From CAZVPF01 sp964628195 (lineage in GTDB: Bacteria > Planctomycetota > Phycisphaerae > Sedimentisphaerales > Anaerohalosphaeraceae), in the NCBI GenBank assembly GCA_964628195.1, contig CAZVPF010000011.1:1-64000 (forward strand): DNA of 64,000 nt, written 5' to 3'. Each line of letters starts with the position of its first letter. Within the stretch, counting starts at the first letter, position 1. The notes beneath the pieces are model-generated. The model was not told where the DNA came from, searched no databases, and worked only from the letters and a program-made list of their open reading frames with translations. Shown here piece by piece: positions 1-8,891 of the stretch. The position numbers and the translations under genes were made by a program.

Positions 1-162
1 TATACTATCAAAATCTTACTTCTTTGCACGATTTTACTTGGGAAATACGGGATAAGGATATCTAATAATTGCTTTTAGTTTGCCTGTTATCGGAGCCCGG
101 CACTGAAAAGAGTATTCAACAGGAAAAACGCCAAGTACTTTATATCCGAGATCGCCGCTTAC

Positions 163-591
163 GTGATGGCGATTATTGCGGCATGGGCATCTGCGCTCAT
201 AACGGACAGGCACACAGATTCCGATCTTTTAATAACTCTCGTGTCAACGCTCGGCGGAACCGCAGGCTTTTTGTCGATGGCCCTGGGTCTTTATCTACTG
301 CTGCACCTGAAAGAATATGCAAATGGCAACCGAAACTGTAAACAGGATACCTCTTCGATTATGAAATCATACTTCGACGGGCTCATCGCAACCTATGCTT
401 TCCGAATTCCTTTCCAGTTCCTTCTTCAAAAGCTCGGTGTGGCGCCGACAGTTGCCGCCCCGGTGGCACAGGTAGTGTCCGGCCAGATAGGCAATGTCGT
501 TAGAATATATCGAAACTACCAGCGAAATATCTTCGCGGTCCAGCATCCACCCAAAAAAAGTGATAACTCAACGGAGATTTCAAATGATTAA
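163..591 (+). CDS. Small integral membrane protein upstream of a glycosyltransferase
   Basis: About 142 residues with hydrophobic segments near the N terminus, at residues 22-48 (LITLVSTLGG...LLLHL) and around 70-115, so probably a four-helix membrane protein. Size and helix pattern resemble GtrA-type flippase helpers, but I see no diagnostic motif and do not assign the family. The 3' end overlaps the next gene by 8 bases (ATGATTAA), so translation is probably coupled and the protein may help the glycosyltransferase. The start is uncertain. GTG 163 or ATG 166 cuts into the first helix; the same frame runs back to a stop at 76-78 and encodes a plausible N-terminal extension (KRVFNRKNAKYFISEIAAY). 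A CTG at 103 lies 7 bases after a GGAG and could be the true start. Confidence 0.65.
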   Translation: MMAIIAAWASALITDRHTDSDLLITLVSTLGGTAGFLSMALGLYLLLHLKEYANGNRNCKQDTSSIMKSYFDGLIATYAFRIPFQFLLQKLGVAPTVAAPVAQVVSGQIGNVVRIYRNYQRNIFAVQHPPKKSDNSTEISND

Positions 592-1804
592 GGTTCTGGG
601 CCTCGTTCACGCCGAGATGAGCTCGCACACTATACGAATTGTTGAAATTGCCCGGGCCCTTACCGAAACCGGCAGATATGATGTAATTATTTCCGGCAAG
701 GGGCCTTTCATGGAACTGGCCCGGCAGAGGAATCTCAAGTGTGTTGAAACGCCGACGGTGACAAAAAAGCAGCTTTACGATAAACTCGAAGGTCAAGTGG
801 TCTCAACAGTATTTGACTCCGAAAACACCGACCGCATCTTTGAGATTGAAAAGAATCTTCTGCGTGAACACAAACCGGATATTATCATAAGGGACCTGTT
901 CCGTGAAATGGCCGGCATAGCAGCCAAGCAGCCCGACACAAGATGCCTCGACATATTCGTCCAAAAAGTTGCACTTTGCCCGCACTATCATTTTACGTTT
1001 CGGCCCGATGAACTGCCCGGCTGGGTAGACCTGATTCCCAGAGGTTTTCTGAAACCATTCGCAAAACCGCTCGAAAAATTCTTTCGTAAAAAAAACGCCG
1101 TCCACATCCGCAAAAAGGTCCGCTCGCTGGGTCTGAAAAAACACGAAAGCATTGAGGGTGTAACACCCGATTTCGTCCTTTTCCCTGAGTCAAAGGAAAT
1201 CTTCGAACTGCCTGAAATAGACGGTGAAAAATACAAATTTATCGGCCCGATACTGACCTCGAAAACAGGCTTCGAACCCGAATGGCTTGAAGAGTACAAA
1301 CAGCGTGAAAACCGTATCCTTATCTCTATGGGCACAACGGGTGAGCACGAACAGAATCGTTTAATTGCCGAAACGTTTATAGAAAGAGGCTGGGCGGTTG
1401 CACTCGACACAAACGACGAATGTAACATCGAAGGCTTTTTCGGTTGTTCAAAATTCGACCCGCAACACGTGCTGCCCCACACCGATGTTTTCGTAACACA
1501 CGGCGGGTCCGGCTCCGGGTATATGGGTCTCAAATACAAGGTCCCGATGCTCGCCCTGCACGATCATTTCGAGCAGCAGGTAAACGCTTTCGAATTCGCA
1601 CAAAAGGGTTTGGCGATATACATCCCAAAAAAACAGCGTACTGTTCAAAATATTCGAACCGCGGTTCAGACACTTTTGACTGACAACTCATATAAGCACA
1701 ACATCGAGCGCGTTTCGGAAAAGACATTCTCCGCCGACCCGCTTTTACTTGCTGTAAAATATATCGACGAAGCACAGAGGAAATTTAAAGCAGGTGCTTT
1801 TTAA
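584..1804 (+). CDS. GT-B fold glycosyltransferase (UGT/MurG-like)
   Basis: Predicted 406-residue nucleotide-sugar glycosyltransferase. The N-terminal half (MIKVLGLVHAEMSSHTIRIV) is the acceptor Rossmann domain. The C-terminal half has the donor-site pattern of GT1/GT28 enzymes: RILISMGTTGE, then DVFVTHGGSGSGYMGL, then PMLALHDHFEQQVNA. ATG 584 is preferred because GGAG at 573-576 precedes it and it overlaps the upstream stop, as expected for coupling; the frame is open further upstream, but that stretch reads as the upstream membrane protein in another frame. The sugar and acceptor cannot be told from sequence. The 3' end overlaps the convergent metallopeptidase gene by 20 bases. Confidence 0.8.
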   Translation: MIKVLGLVHAEMSSHTIRIVEIARALTETGRYDVIISGKGPFMELARQRNLKCVETPTVTKKQLYDKLEGQVVSTVFDSENTDRIFEIEKNLLREHKPDIIIRDLFREMAGIAAKQPDTRCLDIFVQKVALCPHYHFTFRPDELPGWVDLIPRGFLKPFAKPLEKFFRKKNAVHIRKKVRSLGLKKHESIEGVTPDFVLFPESKEIFELPEIDGEKYKFIGPILTSKTGFEPEWLEEYKQRENRILISMGTTGEHEQNRLIAETFIERGWAVALDTNDECNIEGFFGCSKFDPQHVLPHTDVFVTHGGSGSGYMGLKYKVPMLALHDHFEQQVNAFEFAQKGLAIYIPKKQRTVQNIRTAVQTLLTDNSYKHNIERVSEKTFSADPLLLAVKYIDEAQRKFKAGAF

Positions 1805-2510
1805 GCTCACGGTCCAGTTTTTTAGCAAAGCCCGCCTTGCCCTTTGCAGGAACATCCAAAATTGCCTGATGTTTATTATTATCGCCCCCTGACACGAACA
1901 GCAGCCCCTGCCCTTTGTCGTCAAACTTAAAAGCCCTGTCTTTTTTACCTGACCTGTTCAAGCTTTCGATATGCCTTGCCGCAACCTCATCGAGCGCGGC
2001 CCAGAACCGCGAGCTATGGTTTTTATGCCTGGTATGCGCAAGCTCATGCAGGATTACGTAGTCCCGAAGTTCCCGCCTCAACCTCATAAGCTGCATATTC
2101 AGTGAAATATTATCCCTGCTCGAACAACTGCCCCACCGTGTCCGCTGGTTGCGAACAGTCAGCCTGTTATAGCTGAACCCATACATATCCGCAAGCTCCC
2201 GGGTCCTCTCGCTTAGAAAAAGCTTTGCCTCGTTTCGGTTGATCCTTGCCTTCCCGCCGCCCGGCCGGACCGTTTCAAGGTGAGCCTTTTCTTTTTCAAT
2301 CGTGCTTTCTACAGCTTTTTTCACCCACTCAAGATGGCCTTCAAAAAACTTTTGCGCCGCATTCAGTGAACACCGCTTCGGATACGCGACCCGAACCGGG
2401 CCGAACATACGAATGCTCATACTGATGCGCCTCGCACGGGCCGAACATACGAAAAGCACCTCTTTGTCGACCCCTGCAACACGAACAGCTTTTTTATCCA
2501 AACTCGCCAT
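1785..2510 (-). CDS. YgjP/DUF45-type zinc metallopeptidase
   Basis: A 241-residue protein of the YgjP-like (M48-related, DUF45) family. The zinc site is visible as HELAHTRHKNHSSRFW, an HExxH with a third histidine downstream, preceded by the family hallmark RWGSCSS and the LNMQLMRL strand. These are cytoplasmic putative metallopeptidases with poorly known substrates. The C-terminal 60 residues, after the zinc site, are basic and lie beyond the usual family domain. It converges on the glycosyltransferase and shares 20 bases with its 3' end. No partner gene is apparent; the next minus-strand gene upstream is the separate murA. Confidence 0.82.
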   Translation of the reverse strand: MASLDKKAVRVAGVDKEVLFVCSARARRISMSIRMFGPVRVAYPKRCSLNAAQKFFEGHLEWVKKAVESTIEKEKAHLETVRPGGGKARINRNEAKLFLSERTRELADMYGFSYNRLTVRNQRTRWGSCSSRDNISLNMQLMRLRRELRDYVILHELAHTRHKNHSSRFWAALDEVAARHIESLNRSGKKDRAFKFDDKGQGLLFVSGGDNNKHQAILDVPAKGKAGFAKKLDRELKKHLL

Positions 2511-2551
2511 GCAGTAAATAAGCCCTAATACACCCCCAACAAAACTCCGCG

Positions 2552-3820
2552 CTATACGTCTTCGCGAACTATCTTAGCCCCAACCTCGTTGAGCTTGGCC
2601 TCGATCTTCTCATAACCCCTGTCAATATGGTAAACACGGTTGACTATCGTCGTGCCCTCCGCGGCCATCGCCGCCAGAACCAGCGCCGCCGACGCCCTAA
2701 GGTCGGACGCCATAACCGGCGCAGCTATAAGTTTTTTGACACCTTCGATAATAACCGACGCCCCCTCCTTCCGCAGATGCGCCGCCATTCGGTTAAGCTC
2801 CGCCACGTGCATGAACCTGTCAGGGAAAATCTTTTCGGTAACCACGCTGTTGCCGTCTGCAAGGGCAAGAAGCGTCATAAGCTGCGCCTGCAGGTCCGTA
2901 GGAAAGCCCGGCCACGGCTGGGTAGTTATATCCGCAGGCTTGAAACCGCTTTTGCATGTAACAACACAGCCGCTTCCCGCAGGCTCGACCGTAATACCTA
3001 TATTACGCAGCCTGTCCACGACCGAAAAAAGATCGTCCAGCCGGCAGTTGCGTATCTCAAGCTCTCCCCGTGTGATTGCCCCGGCAACCATAAACGTACC
3101 GGCTTCGATCCTGTCGCTGATAACCGTATACTTGCAGGGTGAAAGCTCCCTGACCCCTTCGACAGTCAGCCTCGGCGACCCTATCCCCGATATCTTCGCG
3201 CCCATCTTATTCAGGAACCGCGCAAGGTCCGCGACCTCCGGCTCACATGCGGCCGATTCTATAACCGTCCTGCCCCTTGCCAGCACCGCCGCAGAAAGCA
3301 CATTCGCCGTCCCAAGAACTGTTGACCCGAAAGGCCCGCCAAGAAAAATATCCGTCCCCGTAAGCCCTTTATCAGCCTCGGCGACAATATAACCGTTCTC
3401 CAAATGTATCTTCGCCCCCAGCGCGCGCAGTCCGCGAAGGTGAATATCCACCGGCCTGTCACCTATCGCGCACCCGCCCGGCATAGATACCTTAGCCTTT
3501 CCGCACCGAGCAAGCAAAGGACCCAGGATGCAGATACCAGCCCTCATCTTGCGGACAATATCATAATCGCCCACCGGGTTTGTAACCCTCGAAGCGTCGA
3601 TCCCTATCGCACCGTCATCCAGCCTTTCGGTCTTGGCCCCCATCGAACCAAGAAGCTCGATCATAACTCGAATATCCGCCAGTCGAGGCACGTCGTGAAT
3701 AACGGATTTGCCGCTGGCAAGGAGGCAGCCCGCCATTATCGGTAAAGCTGCATTCTTCGAGCCGCTTACCTCAATTGCACCTTTTAAACTGACCGGTCCT
3801 TCGATCCTGAAAATATCCAT
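2552..3820 (-). CDS. murA: UDP-N-acetylglucosamine 1-carboxyvinyltransferase
   Basis: MurA, first committed enzyme of peptidoglycan synthesis: transfers enolpyruvate from PEP to UDP-GlcNAc in the cytoplasm. From the ATG at 3820 it is 422 residues, the normal family length. Visible residues are Lys22-Asn23 (SGSKNAALP), the PEP-reactive Cys117 in MPGGCAIGDRPVD (so fosfomycin-sensitive type rather than Asp type), the FPTDLQAQ loop and the DLRASAALVLA arginine segment. An upstream in-frame extension to 3946 is rejected because MDIFRIEGP is the usual N terminus and a promoter lies at 3849-3877. No other mur gene is adjacent. It supports a peptidoglycan-bearing cell, which is known for planctomycetes. 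Confidence 0.96.
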   Translation of the reverse strand: MDIFRIEGPVSLKGAIEVSGSKNAALPIMAGCLLASGKSVIHDVPRLADIRVMIELLGSMGAKTERLDDGAIGIDASRVTNPVGDYDIVRKMRAGICILGPLLARCGKAKVSMPGGCAIGDRPVDIHLRGLRALGAKIHLENGYIVAEADKGLTGTDIFLGGPFGSTVLGTANVLSAAVLARGRTVIESAACEPEVADLARFLNKMGAKISGIGSPRLTVEGVRELSPCKYTVISDRIEAGTFMVAGAITRGELEIRNCRLDDLFSVVDRLRNIGITVEPAGSGCVVTCKSGFKPADITTQPWPGFPTDLQAQLMTLLALADGNSVVTEKIFPDRFMHVAELNRMAAHLRKEGASVIIEGVKKLIAAPVMASDLRASAALVLAAMAAEGTTIVNRVYHIDRGYEKIEAKLNEVGAKIVREDV

Positions 3821-3848
3821 AAGCCTTTTTCCTTGAACATTTTTCAAT

Positions 3849-3877
3849 AATGTAATAAAAAATTGACATAGTTTCAA
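3849..3877 (-). promoter_or_regulatory. Sigma70-type promoter for murA
   Basis: On the minus strand TTGAAA (3877-3872) is followed after 17 bases by TACATT (3854-3849). The predicted transcript starts near 3842, about 20 bases before the murA ATG. Prediction from consensus only. Confidence 0.5.
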
Positions 3878-3894
3878 TTTATTTAACTGAGAAT

Positions 3895-4770
3895 ATGCAA
3901 ATGAGTTTAATACTCGCCCAGGCGCAACAATACACAGGGACGGCATTATTACTGGAAAAACTTGGTTTTGTGCTCTGTTTCCTCGGGTTGGGGCTGCTGT
4001 TTATTTGGATATTCCGTTTCGACGGCATTTACAGCCTCCAAAAAATACCTGTACGCCGCCACTGGATAAGACTCCATATCCCGTTCATACAGGTCGGCCT
4101 GTGGATACTGCTTATAAGCATGCCGGGTCTGCTGATCCACTCTCACCTCGAAGAAGCCCCCCAATGGTTAAAAAGCTACTGCACATACATGGCTGTCGCC
4201 GCTGCCGAAGTAATCCTTTCAGTCGCATTTATTATCCAGGGGAAATTCGCTTTCGCCCGCGGGCTTAAGGGAATGGGACTTAACATAAAAACCATGCCCC
4301 GTGATTTCGGCTGGGCACTGGTCAACTATACAGCAATCCTACCGGTTGTCGTCGTCGCCCTGCACACTGTTGTTCTAATCGGAAACCGACTCGCCGGGCC
4401 GGACTTTCAAATGCAGATAAATGAAGGACTGACAATACTTACCGAAAACGAAAACCCGATAAGAAGAATAACAATTATCTTTTTTGTCGTTATTATAGTG
4501 CCCGTATTCGAGGAGATACTTTTCAGGGCATTTCTTCAATCCGCCATCAAGGGATATGTGAAAAATCCCTGGACATCTATTTTGCTGACCTCAGTAATTT
4601 TTTCCCTTCTTCATCCCTGGATGCACATGCCTGCCCTGTTGGCCCTATCTGTTTGTCTAGGCTATGCTTATGAAAAAAGCGGCTCACTCCTGAGACCTAT
4701 TTTTATCCATTTGCTATTTAATTTCGTCAGTGTTTTTGTAACAATAGTCACTTTCACTGGACAAAATTAA
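3895..4770 (+). CDS. CPBP family intramembrane metalloprotease
   Basis: A 291-residue polytopic membrane protein of the CAAX-protease/bacteriocin-processing (Abi, PF02517) family. The conserved motifs are in the C-terminal third: FEEILFRAFLQS (EExxxR), SLLHPWMH (second metal ligand) and PIFIHLLFNFV (HxxxN). At least six to eight hydrophobic segments are visible. The start could be ATG 3895 or ATG 3901; neither has a strong ribosome site. Substrate is unknown; bacterial members cleave within the membrane and are linked to prenyl-protein processing, bacteriocin immunity or signalling. It is transcribed divergently from murA and is probably monocistronic. Confidence 0.85.
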   Translation: MQMSLILAQAQQYTGTALLLEKLGFVLCFLGLGLLFIWIFRFDGIYSLQKIPVRRHWIRLHIPFIQVGLWILLISMPGLLIHSHLEEAPQWLKSYCTYMAVAAAEVILSVAFIIQGKFAFARGLKGMGLNIKTMPRDFGWALVNYTAILPVVVVALHTVVLIGNRLAGPDFQMQINEGLTILTENENPIRRITIIFFVVIIVPVFEEILFRAFLQSAIKGYVKNPWTSILLTSVIFSLLHPWMHMPALLALSVCLGYAYEKSGSLLRPIFIHLLFNFVSVFVTIVTFTGQN

Positions 4771-4892
4771 GGAAATATCCGACATTTTATATGTCATCCG
4801 CAGATCATGCTAACCATGAAGCTTGTCAGGGAAGACGGAGCTAAGGTAGGCATTTAGTAATTAGTTGTTCTTTTATTCATTAAGGATATTGA

Positions 4893-7800
4893 ATGGGAAG
4901 ACTGTTTATTTCGGGCGACGCAGGGAGAATGAGTGGGCATATTTTTTTGGGCATTATTGTTATTATCATGGTCTTTGCGCCTTTGTTATGCGGCGCAGCG
5001 CAACAAGCGGACCCTGTTGAAGTAACGATAAAAACCTCCGACCAGCAATTGCTAATTTACCAGCAGAACGGCTATGACATCATCGAGATACTTGCCCCCC
5101 GCTGCGCGATTAAGGGTCCTGTAGGCACGCCTTTACTGCCCGTCAGGTTAATTAATATAGTCCTTAAAGACAATTTGGCTGTCGAAGAAATATCCGCTGA
5201 AATAATCGGCACAATCCCTCTTTCGGGGCAATACAATATCCACCCGGCCCAGCAGGAAAGACCTCTCAGCGACACCTCCCCGGCAATTTTTACCGAGCCG
5301 AACCCCGACACGTACAGCCTGCAAACCCCTTTGCCCGGGAAAATAGCAGAGTTTGCAGGAGTCAAAACAATACGCGGCTACAAAATCGCAATGATAAAAG
5401 TATACCCCGTAGAGTATTACCCAGCTTCCAAAACAGCACTTCTTCATACCGAAATAAAAGTGACCATCAAAACTTCCGCCAAGGATTACGGCCTCGAAAC
5501 ATCTGCGGTTCAAAGCAGTTATAGGGACAATTCCGCCGCCCGCAACGCGTTCACCGAGTATCTCAAGCAAACGGTCATTAACCCCGAAGAACTGACCACC
5601 CAAACTGTTAAAACATATACAAAAATACCAACCGGCGCCGAGGGCTCGGAAAACGTGCTTGAAGAGACCTACACCCAAGCCGACCCGGACATTGTCGAAT
5701 ACCTCGTGATCGGCGACCAGTCAATGTTCTCTGCCCTCCAGCCTCTGCTCGACTGGAAAACCCAAAAAGGCATACCCGCCCATGCTTTGGATGTAAACTG
5801 GATATACTCAAATTATTCCGGAACGAGCAGTCAGCAGAAGATTAAAAACTGCATTCGCGACTATGCCCTTAACAAGGGAACAGTATGGGTCACACTCGTC
5901 GGTGACAACACGATAGTGCCCGACTATGACTGCTACGTATACGTTGGAACCAGAACGGAAAACAACATGCCTACCGACCTCTACTACAGTGATATAGACG
6001 ACATCGACTGGGACGACGACGGGGACGGACGGGCTGCGGAGGTCGACGAGGACACCGCCGACCTCGGTCCCGATGTATTTGTCGGAAGACTGCCGGCAAG
6101 GAACGCATCGCAGGCGCAGGCGATGGTAAATAAAATACTCTGGTACGAAAAACAGCCCGACAGCCAGTTCGTATCGCAAATGACACTGCTCGGTGTCGAA
6201 CTATGGAATCCCACCGACGCCGAATACAAAAGCGAATACATGTACACTGATTACATCCAGCCTTACTGGTCTGGAACGAAAACAAGATTCTACGATTCAG
6301 CTACCGATATGGCCGAAGGTGCCGACTATCACGTCACCAGCGAGAACATGAACCAACTGCTCGCACAGGGCTCTAATTTCTTCCACAGCGCAACACACGG
6401 CGGCACAACCTCATGGAGCATGGAGACAGGCGGCTCGTATTATTCCTCAACGGCCCTGTCAGTATTGAACGACAAACCAACGAACATCCTTACCATCGCC
6501 TGCCTTTCCAACGCCTTCGACACAGCAGAGCCCTCACTTAGCGAAGCTTTTCTCCGTAACCCTGACGGCGGGGCGGTAAGCTTTATCGGATGCAGCAGGT
6601 ACGGCTGGGGCATTGCAACGCTTTCATCGCACGGAACCTCTTTCAAGTATGACCGAACGTTTTATGAGATACTCTTCAACGCTCAGCCGGCAGGTCTTGA
6701 AAACCGCATCGGCGCCGTTTACGCATCCATGAAAGAATGGTGGCTCGGAAGCTGCGATTACTACAGCTCGATGAGATGGTGCCAGTTCGGCATCAACCTT
6801 ATCGGCGACCCCGAAATGCCCCTTTACACCGAAGGCCCTTACCAATTCAGCCCCGTTTACGAACCTCAGATACACACAGGCACACAACTCTACACCGTCG
6901 ATACCGGCGTTGCCGATGCGAAAGTCTGCCTGTACCAGCCGGACAGGATCTATATATACGGCCTGACTGATGCGCAGGGAATCTTTACCGCCCAGGTCGC
7001 ACCGCAGTCCGGGCAGTTCAAACTGACCATAACGGCCCCGAATTATCTGCCCTACGAAGATGAAATTGAGATACTCTTCACATCCACAGGCTCGATAGAA
7101 CTCGACAGCGACGAATACGGACCCGAAGATGTAATAACCGTAACCGTACTTGACGCCGACCTTGCCGGCACCGAAACATGCGATATCGAACTCACTACCG
7201 ACGCAGGCGACATCGAAACGCTCACGCTCAGCGAACAGCAGCAAAACCCCGGAACATTTACCGCTGCTGTTTTCACCGCCCCGGCCGATCCGCTGCCGCA
7301 AAGCGGGCTGCTCGAAGTACAGCACGGTCAGACAATAACCGCAACATATAACGATGCCAACGACATAAACAACCAGCCGGCCTTTGCAACCGACACTGCC
7401 CTGATCAGCGCCGGTGCCGCCGAAATCCAGTATGTAACCGTACAAAGCGTCTCAGCAGACACCGCGATAATCACCTTCTCGACCGACACAGAAACCCTGG
7501 CGACCGTCAGGTGCGCAACAGCATGCGGCGGGCCTTATGATATCGAGGTAACCGAAGACAGCTATTCGCTATCTCATTCGATACGCCTGACAGGTCTGTC
7601 AAACCAGACACAGTATTTCTTCATAATAGAGGCCCTCGACCAGAACTCCAACATATCGACCGACGACAACGAGGGAGTGTGCTACACTTTCACCACGGAA
7701 GTTTCCAACGATTTCTTCACGGAATTCTATACAACCGACCTCGACAACGACCTTGACAACATGCAGCTTACTCTAACGCCCGACGGGGCCGATTTTTACT

Positions 7801-8486
7801 CGGCGTGTCTAAAGCCCGCACAAACCTTTCCCGTTGACCCTGCCCAGTGCGCAGAGTCAGGAATTGAATTCGACGACCAGTCGCTGTACTTCGAGCTTAC
7901 AGGCGGAAATACTGTCGGCCTTTACGGGATCGAATACCCAGGGTTTTATGTTTGCAGCAACGGGTTTATAACATTCGGCCAGTCGGATTCCGACTTCAGC
8001 GAATCTATCGAGGACCACTTCCGAATCCCGCGTATTTCCGCTTTGTTCGACGACATGAACCCCGCAAATGGAGGCGAGATACTTTACGCCCAGCTTGTCG
8101 ACAAGGCGGTAGTAACATTTGTAAACGTCGCTGAATACAACACCCAGAACACCAACAGCTTCCAGGTCGAAATGTTCTTTGACGGCAGGATAAGGATTAC
8201 CTGGCTCGATATCCAGTCCCCGGACGGTCTTGCAGGAGTAAGCCCCGGCACAGGAGTGCCCACAGGCTTTACTGAAAGCGACCTCACGGAATACCCCCTC
8301 TCCCCGGAGATTGGCAACATTAACAACGACAAAATAGTCAACTACCTCGACCTGAGCCTTCTGGCTGCAAAATGGAACACCCAGCTGTGCCCCACATGCC
8401 TGAGCGCAGACATAAACGGAGATGACGGTGTGGTAGACATCCTCGACCTTCTGATAATATGCGACAACTGGCTTGTCGAAATATAA
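4893..8486 (+). CDS. Secreted gingipain-type (C25) cysteine peptidase with Fn3 and dockerin domains
   Basis: A 1197-residue exported multidomain protease. Order: signal peptide (hydrophobic core GIIVIIMVFAPLLCGA; Met1 or Met13 may be the start), C25 propeptide (about 40-210), catalytic domain (about 270-640) with probable catalytic His502 in HSATHGG and Cys537 in IACLSNAF, a carboxypeptidase-regulatory-like beta sandwich (about 675-740), a second beta domain, an Fn3-like domain (about 850-930), a nidogen-like sandwich (ISALFDDMNP...ITWLDI), and a C-terminal dockerin with two EF-hand-like repeats beginning INNDKIVNYLD and INGDDGVVDILD. An Asp-rich loop (DIDDIDWDDDGDGR) in the catalytic domain probably binds calcium. 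Family knowledge implies endopeptidase activity outside the cytoplasm; Arg or Lys preference cannot be read here. Confidence 0.9.
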   Translation: MGRLFISGDAGRMSGHIFLGIIVIIMVFAPLLCGAAQQADPVEVTIKTSDQQLLIYQQNGYDIIEILAPRCAIKGPVGTPLLPVRLINIVLKDNLAVEEISAEIIGTIPLSGQYNIHPAQQERPLSDTSPAIFTEPNPDTYSLQTPLPGKIAEFAGVKTIRGYKIAMIKVYPVEYYPASKTALLHTEIKVTIKTSAKDYGLETSAVQSSYRDNSAARNAFTEYLKQTVINPEELTTQTVKTYTKIPTGAEGSENVLEETYTQADPDIVEYLVIGDQSMFSALQPLLDWKTQKGIPAHALDVNWIYSNYSGTSSQQKIKNCIRDYALNKGTVWVTLVGDNTIVPDYDCYVYVGTRTENNMPTDLYYSDIDDIDWDDDGDGRAAEVDEDTADLGPDVFVGRLPARNASQAQAMVNKILWYEKQPDSQFVSQMTLLGVELWNPTDAEYKSEYMYTDYIQPYWSGTKTRFYDSATDMAEGADYHVTSENMNQLLAQGSNFFHSATHGGTTSWSMETGGSYYSSTALSVLNDKPTNILTIACLSNAFDTAEPSLSEAFLRNPDGGAVSFIGCSRYGWGIATLSSHGTSFKYDRTFYEILFNAQPAGLENRIGAVYASMKEWWLGSCDYYSSMRWCQFGINLIGDPEMPLYTEGPYQFSPVYEPQIHTGTQLYTVDTGVADAKVCLYQPDRIYIYGLTDAQGIFTAQVAPQSGQFKLTITAPNYLPYEDEIEILFTSTGSIELDSDEYGPEDVITVTVLDADLAGTETCDIELTTDAGDIETLTLSEQQQNPGTFTAAVFTAPADPLPQSGLLEVQHGQTITATYNDANDINNQPAFATDTALISAGAAEIQYVTVQSVSADTAIITFSTDTETLATVRCATACGGPYDIEVTEDSYSLSHSIRLTGLSNQTQYFFIIEALDQNSNISTDDNEGVCYTFTTEVSNDFFTEFYTTDLDNDLDNMQLTLTPDGADFYSACLKPAQTFPVDPAQCAESGIEFDDQSLYFELTGGNTVGLYGIEYPGFYVCSNGFITFGQSDSDFSESIEDHFRIPRISALFDDMNPANGGEILYAQLVDKAVVTFVNVAEYNTQNTNSFQVEMFFDGRIRITWLDIQSPDGLAGVSPGTGVPTGFTESDLTEYPLSPEIGNINNDKIVNYLDLSLLAAKWNTQLCPTCLSADINGDDGVVDILDLLIICDNWLVEI

Positions 8487-8630
8487 AGGATGCCCGTAAC
8501 GTGAGGGCCCAAAATGTTATGCAAATTCGTCCAAAACCCTCAAAAATGAGTATTTATACCCGCTAGACCTGATATATTGTCCCGAACCTCTCGAAAACGA
8601 ACAAAAACACACATTTTGAGCCGAAATAAT

Positions 8631-8659
8631 TTGATTTTTATTCGTCTGCTCTCTATCAT
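8631..8659 (+). promoter_or_regulatory. Probable promoter of the thi operon
   Basis: TTGATT at 8631-8636 and TATCAT at 8654-8659 are 17 bases apart. A start near 8666 would place the transcript 5' end just before the TPP aptamer. Consensus match only. Confidence 0.45.
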
Positions 8660-8675
8660 CATCGTATAGATAGTA

Positions 8676-8760
8676 GCTTGTCAGGGGTGCCATCCGGCTG
8701 AGATACCTTCAGGTAACCCTTTGAACCTGATCCGGGTAATACCGGCGAAGGGAGGCAAAG
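8676..8760 (+). promoter_or_regulatory. TPP riboswitch (THI element)
   Basis: The thiamine pyrophosphate aptamer is recognisable from its conserved core: GGGGTGCC, then GGCTGAGA in the pyrimidine-sensing loop, CCTTTGAACCTGATC, GGGTAATACCGGCGAAGGGA at the 3' side. It lies directly upstream of thiF-thiS-thiG-thiH. A terminator-like hairpin with seven T follows at 8777-8807, so control is probably by transcription attenuation: TPP binding favours the terminator and lowers synthesis of the thiazole genes. Confidence 0.97.
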
Positions 8761-8776
8761 AAATTTGCGATGTATG

Positions 8777-8807
8777 CGCCGGTGGTTATTGACCCCGGCG
8801 TTTTTTT
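8777..8807 (+). terminator. Riboswitch-linked intrinsic terminator
   Basis: CGCCGG (8777-8782) pairs with CCGGCG (8795-8800), extended inside by GG/CC, and is followed by T at 8801-8807. It sits 17 bases after the TPP aptamer and before thiF, so it is likely the expression platform. Confidence 0.8.
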
Positions 8808-8815
8808 GTTATAAA

Positions 8816-8867
8816 AGGGCCCTGCTGATCGCTTGCGGCGAAACTTAAAAGCGACACTTAAGGCCCT
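8816..8867 (+). promoter_or_regulatory. Nested hairpin in the thiF leader
   Basis: AGGGCC (8816-8821) can pair with GGCCCT (8862-8867), enclosing TCGCTT/AAGCGA. It lies between the riboswitch terminator and the thiF ribosome site. It may protect read-through mRNA or tune translation; its role is inferred. Confidence 0.4.
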
Positions 8868-8891
8868 ATAGCCTTATTGAAAGGCAAATAT

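Noticed and set aside
6624..7445. Minus-strand 273-codon open frame
   Set aside because: Opposite the C25 peptidase gene, with Gly/Cys/Val-rich unusual composition and no ribosome site.
8491..8510. Terminator after the C25 peptidase gene
   Set aside because: A GCCC/GGGC inverted repeat exists but has a short stem and no T tract.
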